Assembly (NCBI GenBank): GCA_964558295.1
Contig: CAZLDQ010000296.1
Coordinates: forward strand, 1 to 5,813
Direction: 5' to 3'
Source of the DNA: JBDKTH01 sp964558295
GTDB lineage: Bacteria > Planctomycetota > Planctomycetia > Pirellulales > Thermoguttaceae
Length of the DNA stretch: 5,813 nucleotides
The notes beneath the pieces were generated by a model. That model was not told the origin of the DNA. It saw only the letters and a list, made by a program, of their open reading frames with translations, and made no database searches. A program made the translations under genes and the position numbers. Every line of letters starts with the position of its first letter. Positions within the stretch are counted from its first letter, which is position 1. Positions 1 through 5,776 of this stretch are shown piece after piece.

Positions 1-2
1 GC

Positions 3-1733
3 GACGAAAAGCTCTGGGCCGAACGGGCGCTGCCGACGATCGAGTTCACGCTGACCCGCCCCAACGCTCACTACACCCGGCCCAAAAAACGTCCGAACGG
101 TCCCGAGCGGCTGATGGTCCCCGGGCATTTCTACGGCACCTCGTATTGGCAAGGGCTTGACCGGCTCCTGGGCCACTTGAATCCCTGGATCAAGGACTTG
201 GCTCTCGTCCCTGGCAACCCACGGCATAGTCGGGCTTACAACACCTCCCCGGAATGGTCCGAACGGCTCGCCGCCTACCGACTCAATCCCAGCAAAGAAC
301 GATTGGAGGAAGTCTGCCGCATGGCCGATGAATTCATCGCGCAGCAGATTGACGGACGGAGCGAGAAGCCGATCTCGTTCCAAGCATTCTACAATATCTC
401 CTTCTATCCCTACTGGTGGGACCTGTTGGATTTGTACGAGTTGACCGGCGAACAACGCTATCTGGACGCCGCAGAGAAAGGGGCCTTCCACACACTCGCC
501 GGCCTATGGTCGCATCCGCGAGTTCCGGAAGGCAAGATTACAATCCACCCCGACGGTCAGTTTGCTGGCACGAAAACCCTCTGGTGGAAAGACGATGTCC
601 GTTATCGCCTTGGCGAGCCTCGACAGCCTAACGACACTCCGACACACGAGGTCCCCGCCTGGGAAGTGGCTCAGGTCGGCCTGGGGCTTGAGCAGCCCTC
701 AACCTACTTCACTCGTCAGGGCGGAATGCGCAATATCATGATGTCCGTCTGGTCAGCCCATCTGATGCGCATGTTCCAGGCAACCGGTCGTGACATTTAC
801 CAGACCTATGCACGCAACTCAATCATCGGCCGATTTGCCACATATCCGGGCTACTATCTGACCGGCTATACCGATGTGCAACAAGATCCGCGATATCCCT
901 ACCGGGGCCCGGACGTGACCAGCCTCTACTATCACCATATTCCGCCCCATCTCGCCTTTACACTCGATTTTCTCGTGGCCCAGGCCGGTGCCCGATCGGG
1001 TGGACGCATCGCCTTCCCCTGGGTGAAGCAACAAAACTACGCTTGGTTTGTCAACCGTATCTACGGCCTGGAACCAGGCACACTCTATGGCAACAAGAAC
1101 GCCTCACTCTGGCTTGACGGCAAGGCGGTCAAGATCGACGCGATCGACGTCGACTGGCTTGCTGCCCGTGGACCCGACCGTTTCTGGCTCGTCTTGATGA
1201 GTCAGTCGCAGAAGCCGATTACCCTGGCTCCCAAACTCGACGCCCAGCGAATCGGGCTGCGAAGTGACGCCGCGTTCCTCCGTTTCGAAGGTTCGAGTGA
1301 AAAGCCAAGCCAACAGTCTGCAGAGAAACTTGATACGGTGACGATCCCACCCATGGGCTTGGTAACGCTGGCATTGCCAGCCGAACCCCTCCTCCCAGTT
1401 CCCATGCTTCCTCCTTTGACCGAGGGGCATCTGGTTCGTGATCTCGGGGCACCTTGGGGCCAATTGCACGCCTTCCGAATCCGCTCCCCCTTGGGACAGG
1501 ACTCGCTGTACGTTGTACTCACAGGTGGGCCGGCCGAAGGGGCAAGGGTAACACTCAACCTAAAAGGCCTGAAGGAACCCCCTCGGACCTGCACGCAGGC
1601 CCCCTATGAATTTTCTGTCTATCCTTGCCCCTTGGATCGCGCCATGGAACTTCGCGTGGACCTCGAAGACGCAGTGGCTAACCAGAAGCAGACAGTTGCG
1701 CTTTCGCTCCCTGGTACACCGATGACGAAGTAA
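3..1733 (+). CDS. Large uncharacterised protein, probable six-hairpin (alpha/alpha toroid) carbohydrate-active protein, 5' truncated by the window edge
   Basis: The reading frame is open from base 3 with no stop, so the true start lies upstream. The ATG at 114 is internal, because the 37 codons before it read as ordinary protein (DEKLWAERALPTIEFTLTRP...). The visible part is 576 residues. Residues about 127-168 (AFYNISFYPYWWDLLDLYEL, then TGEQRYLDAAEKGA) and about 247-280 (SVWSAHLMRMFQATGRDIYQ) are aromatic helical hairpins of the kind seen in (alpha/alpha)6 toroids of glycoside hydrolases and polysaccharide lyases. From about residue 350 the chain becomes beta-rich and proline-rich, which fits a C-terminal beta-sandwich. 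The toroid reading is inference from pattern; I cannot name a GH or PL family or assign catalytic residues. No signal peptide can be judged, since the N-terminus is missing. The frame ends at TAA 1731-1733, and I see no strong terminator after it. That it is a real gene is nearly certain; its function is not. Confidence 0.6.
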   Translation, partial: DEKLWAERALPTIEFTLTRPNAHYTRPKKRPNGPERLMVPGHFYGTSYWQGLDRLLGHLNPWIKDLALVPGNPRHSRAYNTSPEWSERLAAYRLNPSKERLEEVCRMADEFIAQQIDGRSEKPISFQAFYNISFYPYWWDLLDLYELTGEQRYLDAAEKGAFHTLAGLWSHPRVPEGKITIHPDGQFAGTKTLWWKDDVRYRLGEPRQPNDTPTHEVPAWEVAQVGLGLEQPSTYFTRQGGMRNIMMSVWSAHLMRMFQATGRDIYQTYARNSIIGRFATYPGYYLTGYTDVQQDPRYPYRGPDVTSLYYHHIPPHLAFTLDFLVAQAGARSGGRIAFPWVKQQNYAWFVNRIYGLEPGTLYGNKNASLWLDGKAVKIDAIDVDWLAARGPDRFWLVLMSQSQKPITLAPKLDAQRIGLRSDAAFLRFEGSSEKPSQQSAEKLDTVTIPPMGLVTLALPAEPLLPVPMLPPLTEGHLVRDLGAPWGQLHAFRIRSPLGQDSLYVVLTGGPAEGARVTLNLKGLKEPPRTCTQAPYEFSVYPCPLDRAMELRVDLEDAVANQKQTVALSLPGTPMTK

Positions 1734-1861
1734 GAAGTGGCCGACTCCCCCCTGCCTAGCCCCATTCTAGTTCCTTAGGAGACTCCAGCATTGGACGGGA
1801 CTCAACAGGGAAACACTTGCCCGAACAATACGGCTGGGGCTGGGAAACATGCTGAAGAATA
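1734..1861. other. Spacer between the toroid-like gene and the phosphofructokinase remnant
   Basis: I see no gene, RNA or good terminator here. The words gacgggactcaacag (about 1796-1810) could be a scrap of the GGDGT nucleotide-binding loop of the following phosphofructokinase remnant, but the match is too short to rely on. If real, the pseudogene starts further left than annotated. Confidence 0.5.
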
Positions 1862-2386
1862 GTCGGAATCCTTACCATCCATTCAGCAGCCACCAGCCAT
1901 AATCGGATCATCGTGGTCGAGGTCATGGACAGCGTGCCGGTTGGCTCGCCTTAGGGGCCGGATGTCGATCGAAGACGCCAAGGCGGTTAGCGATATGCTC
2001 GACGCGAAGAAGGCTGCCACGTCCAAAGCCGACAAACGCCCAGTCTCCGAACGACTCGACCTGTTTCACCGGCAACACCGCGAACACACGCTCCGATTAA
2101 CCCAGCAGCTCGAGAGACTAACGCGCCAGGAGTCGCGGCTGACAATCCTCGGACACCTCCAGCGCGGCGGCACGCCGTCGACTGCCGATCGCTTGTTGGC
2201 CACACGACTGGAGACGAGTTGCGTGGAGTTCCTGAGCGAGGAGGTTGTTGGAGTGATGATTGCCGCTCGGGGGATGGAGTCGAACCCATGCCCCTGGAAG
2301 AGGTGCCCGCTAAGAAGAATCTCGTTCCGCCCAAGCATCCCTCGGTCCTGGCCGCTCGTTATGTGGGAACCTGCCTGGGCGATTGA
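1862..2386 (+). pseudogene. Decayed 6-phosphofructokinase (C-terminal portion, several frameshifts)
   Basis: Three reading frames in succession carry family A phosphofructokinase motifs in the correct order. Bases about 1871-1927 give LTIHSAATSHNRIIVVEVM, matching the family segment (T/S)-x-x-SH-x-R-x-x-VVEVMG. Bases 1930-1961 give QRAGWLALGAG, the block that normally follows VMGR. Bases about 2097-2270 give LTQQLERLTRQESRLTILGH followed by LQRGGTPSTADRLLATRLE, the hallmark LGH(I/L)QRGG(S/T)P substrate-binding block. Bases 2273-2383 give DGVEPMPLEEV, then KKNLVPPKHPSVLAARYVGT and CLGD, with stop TGA 2384-2386. The enzyme phosphorylates fructose 6-phosphate in glycolysis, using ATP or pyrophosphate. 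Each frame step equals loss of one base: near 1928-1929, somewhere in 1962-2096, and in the G run 2269-2273. The GGDGT and PKTIDND motifs needed for catalysis are absent. The gene ends ten bases from the convergent radical SAM gene. The family call is firm; the left limit is approximate. Confidence 0.85.
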
Positions 2387-2396
2387 GCGAGTCTCC

Positions 2397-3695
2397 CTAC
2401 AACTCCCCAGACTCGAGGTATCTCGCGATCCGCTGGGCCACCCGCTCTTGCTTGTGCCAGAGTCCATGCAAGCTGCCGTTGCGAATCAGTTCTTTGATCA
2501 CCAGGCGAAGACGACCATGAATGCGGCCGGGCGGCTGGCCGGCAAAGCCGGTCTGTGGCAAGGGCATGAACGTGTGGGCGTGAATCAACGCGCCCATCGC
2601 AGCCAACTCTTGGATCACTTCGATCGTGCGTTTTATGTCCTCAAGTGTCTCTCCTGGCAATCCAAAAATGAAGTCGACCTGGGGCTTCAACCCGGCAGCA
2701 AGGGTGCAGGAGACGGCCGAGAAGACTTCGGCCACGGTATGTCCTCTCCGGCAGAGTCTCAGGATCCGCTCACTGCCGGATTGGGCCCCAATCACCAGAT
2801 TGTCGTTGTTCGCATACCGAATCACGAGTTCCACCGTATCCGGATTAACGTGTTCTGGTCGCACCTCCGACGGGAAGGAACCGAAATAGAGCCGCCCATC
2901 GGGCCCCAGTGTTTGACGAAGCTCTTGGAGAAGTGATTTGACGGCAGCGAAGTTCAGGGTTTTGCCGTCGGGAGAACCGTAGGAGAACGCATTGGGGGTC
3001 ACCACGCGGACATCGCGCAAACCCCGTTGCCGGATTACTCCTGCATATCGAGCGATCGTCTCGATACTCCGGTGTCGTGGCTTGGGCCCCTGCAAATAGG
3101 ACGTCTGACAGTAGGCGCAGGCGAACGGACAACCCCGAGTGATTTCGATCGGGCCAACGATCCGGCGTCGCCAAAGCGGAAATGGTGGGAAGGCATCCAG
3201 GTCAATCAGCTTCCGGCATCCCCCAGCATGGATTTCTCCCGACCGTCCACGGACGCTTGTGCCAGGAACGCCGACCCCGTCGCCGCCAGTGCCGATCGCC
3301 CTGAGCAAATCGAGCAAGGTGGCTTCGCCCTCACCGCATACGGCAACGTCAAAGCCAATCCGCAACGTGCCTTCAGGATCAGCCGTGGGGTGTGGGCCGC
3401 CTGCAATCCATATTACTTTTGAAGGATCGGAATCCTTGGTCCACCGGGCTTTGAGCCGATACATCAGGTCCCGGACATTCCAGAGCTGGGGCGTAGTGAA
3501 TGACAGCCCGACAATCGGCCGCTTGCCCGCCAAAAGAACCTCCGCCACATGCGAGGCCAATTGGGCTTCACTGGATGGTAGCCGAAGCTCCAGAGCATCC
3601 AGTTTTCGGTCCGTTTCTAGAGCCCCAACCAGTGCATTGAGGCTGTGTCGACATGACTTGCCATCCAACAGAATCAGGGCGGTCCGGTCAAGCAT
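2397..3695 (-). CDS. B12-binding-like / radical SAM domain protein, resembling the MJ_1487 family
   Basis: The 432-residue product has a Rossmann-like N-terminal region (residues about 1-165) resembling cobalamin-binding domains, with the conserved-looking IAGGPHPTADPEGTL (97-111) and VAVCGEGEATLLDLL (117-131). The radical SAM core (about 180-390) begins with EITRGCPFACAYC. Cys189, Cys193 and Cys196 form the CxxxCxxC motif that binds the [4Fe-4S] cluster and SAM. Later core landmarks are IGAQSGSERIL (302-312) and IFGLPGET (343-350). A classical DxHxxG cobalamin-ligand motif is not visible, so corrinoid binding may be base-off or lost. Known relatives are named only by domain content, so the substrate is unknown. 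I chose the ATG at 3693-3695. The frame runs 61 codons further up to 3878, but that extension looks non-conserved and would overlap the other strand's leader. A weak ribosome site (TTGGAAATC) precedes the chosen start. The gene converges on the phosphofructokinase remnant and diverges from the beta-helix gene. Family assignment is confident; the exact start is moderately so. Confidence 0.9.
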   Translation of the reverse strand: MLDRTALILLDGKSCRHSLNALVGALETDRKLDALELRLPSSEAQLASHVAEVLLAGKRPIVGLSFTTPQLWNVRDLMYRLKARWTKDSDPSKVIWIAGGPHPTADPEGTLRIGFDVAVCGEGEATLLDLLRAIGTGGDGVGVPGTSVRGRSGEIHAGGCRKLIDLDAFPPFPLWRRRIVGPIEITRGCPFACAYCQTSYLQGPKPRHRSIETIARYAGVIRQRGLRDVRVVTPNAFSYGSPDGKTLNFAAVKSLLQELRQTLGPDGRLYFGSFPSEVRPEHVNPDTVELVIRYANNDNLVIGAQSGSERILRLCRRGHTVAEVFSAVSCTLAAGLKPQVDFIFGLPGETLEDIKRTIEVIQELAAMGALIHAHTFMPLPQTGFAGQPPGRIHGRLRLVIKELIRNGSLHGLWHKQERVAQRIARYLESGEL

Positions 3696-3879
3696 AAGCA
3701 GAAGATTTCCAATCGACGCGATCAATGCCCCACAGAGGGGTTGAAGCCTAGGCTTGTTTGGGCGTCGGCTCACACCATGATAATGACGCGCCCACACCAT
3801 TCTGTTGTAGCCGATGCGCGATATGTCAGCTATCCGGGGGGCCAAAAGTTGGCCTCTGTTCGAAGCGAATCGTTCCAAT

Positions 3880-3953
3880 TAGAATCGAAGGAGCCCCTCA
3901 CTGTGGTTTGTCGATAATCGTTGTCGGTGGGGGACGATTCTCAGATAGAATCG
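3880..3953 (+). repeat. Direct repeat TAGAATCG, two copies
   Basis: The 8-base word TAGAATCG occurs at 3880-3887 and 3946-3953, 66 bases apart start to start. A shorter GAATCG lies at 3867-3872, 15 bases before the GAATCG inside the first copy. All are in the leader of the beta-helix gene. They could be binding sites of a regulator, but at this length chance is a real alternative. Confidence 0.4.
3935..3953. promoter_or_regulatory. Candidate operator: perfect 7-base inverted repeat CGATTCT-N5-AGAATCG
   Basis: CGATTCT (3935-3941) and its exact reverse complement AGAATCG (3947-3953) are separated by CAGAT, a spacing typical of a dimeric repressor site. It ends 14 bases before the ATG at 3968 and adjoins the ribosome site GAGG (3955-3958), so a bound protein or an RNA hairpin here could block transcription or translation of the beta-helix gene. 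The inverted repeat is seen directly; the regulatory role is inference. Confidence 0.4.
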
Positions 3954-3967
3954 CGAGGTCTATCACA

Positions 3968-5104
3968 ATGTCTTCATTCGGGCGCTTTCGGGTCTTGATT
4001 GTCCTTGGTTGGGTGATGCTCCATGTTGCGGCAGGGCAGGGGAGCGAAATCTATGTCAACGTACAGACTGGCAACGATCAGAATCCAGGAACCCACGACC
4101 AACCGTTGGCAACCGCCCAACGAGCCGTCGCCAAAGCTCAGCGAGGAGATCTCATCCACCTGTTTCCCGAGAAGGCCGTTGTCCGCCAGATGATCGTGTT
4201 AGCAGGAAAAGAGGGGATTACCATCGACGGGCATAACGTCACACTGACCGGCGCTGACCCATTGCCGACTGAAGGGTGGGAGCAGATCTCACCTGATCTT
4301 GCCAGACGACGCATGCCCCAAACCGCGATGAAACGGCACCTGTTGATCGTCGGCGGCAAAGCCAACCGGATGGGACGCTCCCCTACTGTTTCACCGCCGT
4401 TTCCTCCGCCAGACAGACTCCAGCCCGGGCAGTTCTGTTGGCAAGACATCGACGACAAGGACGGGTGGCTCTATGTGTGTGGACCTCGCGACGGATTGGA
4501 GTGGAGCGTGCGCATGGCGGGAATCTTAGTATCAGGCCACAATCGCGATATCACGATCCGCAATCTCAATTGCCGTCATGCCTTAAACGACGGGTTCAAC
4601 ATTCATGGCGACTGCCGGGGCCTGAAGTGTATAAACATTACTGGTTACGAAAACTTCGATGAAGGCTTTAGTGCTCATGACACGTGTGAGTGCTGGATCG
4701 ATGCTGGCCGTTTCTGGGGCAACGATAATGCCGTGGCCGATGTCAACCAAGCTGACACCTTCTATCGCAACTGCGAATTCCGCGAAAGCGTCAGTACGGA
4801 AGTCCTCTTTCAGGGCGGCCAACACAGTCTGGACGACTGTCGCATTGTAGCCACCGGCAAGAACGCCTTCCTGGCGGCGTCAACCACAGTCGGCAAGGAT
4901 AATCCGCAATATGTGCCGGTCAAATGCCGACTGACACGTTGCCAAATCCGCGGTGTCGATGTGCCACGGATCTTCTTGCTTAGCGATGCCACCGTTTTCT
5001 TGACCGAATGCCATTTCGAGCAGGTCAGACTGAGCCTTGGCGACTCACGGGTGGCAGTCCAGAACAGCACCATTGACAAGCAACCGCTAATCCTACAGCA
5101 GTGA
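3968..5104 (+). CDS. Secreted right-handed parallel beta-helix protein (DUF1565-like N-terminus)
   Basis: The 378-residue product starts with a clear signal peptide: MSSFGRFRVL, a hydrophobic run IVLGWVMLHVAA, and probable cleavage near AAGQG/SE (residues 23-27). This is why I prefer ATG 3968 to the upstream ATG at 3758, with GAGG nine bases before it in support. Residues 27-70 (SEIYVNVQTGNDQNPGT, QPLATAQRAVAKAQRGDLIH) are the classic DUF1565 or pectate-lyase-like opening: a YV-x(3)-GND-x-NPGT signature followed by a helix capping the beta-helix. Coils follow, with repeated short strands and Asn/Gly turns: ITIDGHNVTL (84-93), ITIRNLNCRHALNDGFNIHG (195-214), CINITGYENFDEGFSAHD (221-238), then further rungs to about 370. 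The many Cys residues (157, 171, 202, 216, 221, 240, 242, 269, 291, 320, 325, 348) fit an exported protein. Such proteins bind or cleave acidic polysaccharides, but no catalytic set can be assigned. The stop is TGA 5102-5104. Fold confidence is high; a specific activity is unsupported. Confidence 0.9.
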   Translation: MSSFGRFRVLIVLGWVMLHVAAGQGSEIYVNVQTGNDQNPGTHDQPLATAQRAVAKAQRGDLIHLFPEKAVVRQMIVLAGKEGITIDGHNVTLTGADPLPTEGWEQISPDLARRRMPQTAMKRHLLIVGGKANRMGRSPTVSPPFPPPDRLQPGQFCWQDIDDKDGWLYVCGPRDGLEWSVRMAGILVSGHNRDITIRNLNCRHALNDGFNIHGDCRGLKCINITGYENFDEGFSAHDTCECWIDAGRFWGNDNAVADVNQADTFYRNCEFRESVSTEVLFQGGQHSLDDCRIVATGKNAFLAASTTVGKDNPQYVPVKCRLTRCQIRGVDVPRIFLLSDATVFLTECHFEQVRLSLGDSRVAVQNSTIDKQPLILQQ

Positions 5105-5242
5105 ACAGATACGAGCCATTCGTTGGCACACGCCCGTGTTTGTCGATCAGGGCAGTCGGGCGCTAGACTGCACTGCGATAGAACAGGTATGTCTGGCCAA
5201 TTCGATACCGCTCAAATGCCTAAACGGGTGTGGGTAATTTTT

Positions 5243-5270
5243 TTGACAAACTGCATGTGGGCCATAGCAT
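5243..5270 (+). promoter_or_regulatory. Candidate sigma70-type promoter of the transposase gene
   Basis: A consensus -35 box TTGACA (5243-5248) is followed after 16 bases by TAGCAT (5265-5270), matching the -10 consensus at four of six positions. The expected start of transcription is about 5277, which would leave almost no leader before the ribosome site. This weakens the call. Confidence 0.35.
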
Positions 5271-5276
5271 GTACCT

Positions 5277-5281
5277 GGAGG
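5277..5281 (+). promoter_or_regulatory. Ribosome binding site GGAGG deciding the transposase start
   Basis: GGAGG lies nine bases before the ATG at 5291-5293. It is the strongest Shine-Dalgarno match I noticed upstream of the plus-strand starts and supports this start over the in-frame ATG at 5123. Confidence 0.7.
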
Positions 5282-5290
5282 TGCAAGGCA

Positions 5291-5776
5291 ATGGCTGAGA
5301 TCGAATTGACGGTCGGACAGCAACGCCGGCTGGAAGATCAGTTGAGACACGCCGAGACGGTCCGTCTTTTTCGCCGCACCCAGGCGATCCTGGATGCCCA
5401 CCGTGGTAGGCCGGTGGCGGAAATCGCTGAATCACTCGGCGTGACTCGCCAAAGTGTCTATAACTGGATCGAAACGTACCGCCAGGATCAGCGTCCCGAG
5501 GCTTTGTACGAGGGGAGGCACTCCGGGCGTCCCGGCCTTTGGGACGAGGAAAACGAGGCCCTTCTGCGGTGTCTGATGAAACGTCGCCCCGACGAGTGCG
5601 GTTACTCTGCGGTGAACTGGACGGCTCCTCTGCTGAGCGAGCAATTGGCATGCACCACCGGTGAGTCGTTCTCGCAGGGAGTAGTGCGGGAGGGACTCCG
5701 GCGTCTGGGCTACGTCTGGAAACGAGGCAGTTACGAGTTGATACCGGACCCGGAGCTTGAGAATCGACATAGGTAA
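5291..5776 (+). CDS. IS630-family transposase, N-terminal DNA-binding half, cut off by a group II intron
   Basis: The 161-residue product contains only the DNA-binding half of a transposase that is usually about 340-360 residues. Residues 41-61 (PVAEIAESLGVTRQSVYNWI) form the first helix-turn-helix. GRHSGRPGLWDEENEALLRC (75-94) is the linker with the typical SGRP motif. Residues 95-150 form the second, winged-helix-like domain (CGYSAVNWTAPLLSEQL, VVREGLRRLGYVWKRGSYEL). Family members continue through a PDPE-x-E motif into the DDE catalytic domain. Here IPDPELE (151-157) ends at base 5761, and the last four codons and the TAA at 5774-5776 are foreign. That foreign DNA reads, on the other strand, as the 3' end of a group II intron. 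The DDE nuclease domain is absent from the window and is probably displaced beyond the intron, so this copy cannot make active transposase. Start ATG 5291 is supported by GGAGG. Family confidence is high; the product is non-functional by inference. Confidence 0.9.
   Translation: MAEIELTVGQQRRLEDQLRHAETVRLFRRTQAILDAHRGRPVAEIAESLGVTRQSVYNWIETYRQDQRPEALYEGRHSGRPGLWDEENEALLRCLMKRRPDECGYSAVNWTAPLLSEQLACTTGESFSQGVVREGLRRLGYVWKRGSYELIPDPELENRHR

Larger units (their letters stand above)
3696..3967. promoter_or_regulatory. Divergent intergenic region between the radical SAM and beta-helix genes
   Basis: These 272 bases separate two divergent starts, so promoters for both genes should lie here. Open frames on both strands extend into it (minus to 3878, plus from 3758) and overlap each other by about 120 bases, which favours the internal starts chosen for both genes. 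The region is enriched in the word GAATCG near the beta-helix gene (see the repeat entries). A TAGAAT (3946-3951) with TTGTCG (3921-3926) 19 bases before it resembles a promoter. However, transcription from it would start about at the ribosome site (GAGG 3955-3958), so I do not call it. No promoter for the minus-strand gene could be picked out. Confidence 0.6.
5105..5290. other. Spacer between the beta-helix gene and the IS630 transposase, containing the probable left end of the element
   Basis: An open frame from 5123 runs into the transposase, but its first 56 codons have no family resemblance, while a good ribosome site precedes the ATG at 5291. Bases 5152-5157 and 5166-5171 (GCAGTC / GACTGC) can form a 6-bp hairpin with an 8-base loop and no T run, so it is at best a poor terminator for the beta-helix gene. 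Confidence 0.5.
5222..5761 (+). mobile_element. IS630-family insertion sequence, left part, interrupted at 5761
   Basis: The element is defined by its transposase gene. The left end is a guess: AT-rich sequence after 5220 (ctaaacgggtgtgggtaatt, then ttttgaca) differs from the flanking DNA and has the look of an IS630-type end, and IS630 elements insert at TA (the TA at 5221-5222). The matching right inverted repeat would lie beyond the intron, outside the window, so the end cannot be confirmed. The family call is good; the left border is weak. Confidence 0.7.

Noticed and set aside
1202..1594. Minus-strand open frames of 77-130 codons inside the first gene
   Set aside because: They overlap one another and the long plus-strand frame, and their translations show no domain-like composition or motif. 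They are shadows.
1941..2936. A 331-codon plus-strand open frame spanning the phosphofructokinase remnant and the 3' part of the radical SAM gene
   Set aside because: Only the stretch about 2097-2270 has family similarity. Beyond the G run the true phosphofructokinase frame is different, and after 2397 the frame is the shadow of the minus-strand radical SAM gene.
3139..3744. A 201-codon plus-strand open frame opposite the radical SAM gene
   Set aside because: The protein is Ser/Arg/Pro-rich with no recognisable motif and lies opposite the CxxxCxxC-containing coding strand, so it is a codon-bias shadow.
3696..3878. A 61-codon N-terminal extension of the radical SAM protein
   Set aside because: The sequence shows no family-like pattern, overlaps the opposite-strand leader of the beta-helix gene, and the family domain begins right at the internal Met (MLDRTALILLDG).
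3758..3967. A 70-codon N-terminal extension of the beta-helix protein
   Set aside because: It would bury a textbook signal peptide in the middle of the protein. The internal ATG 3968 has GAGG at good spacing.
5152..5171. Hairpin GCAGTC-N8-GACTGC after the beta-helix gene as a terminator
   Set aside because: The stem is only 6 bp with a loose loop and no T run follows, so there is not enough to call a terminator.
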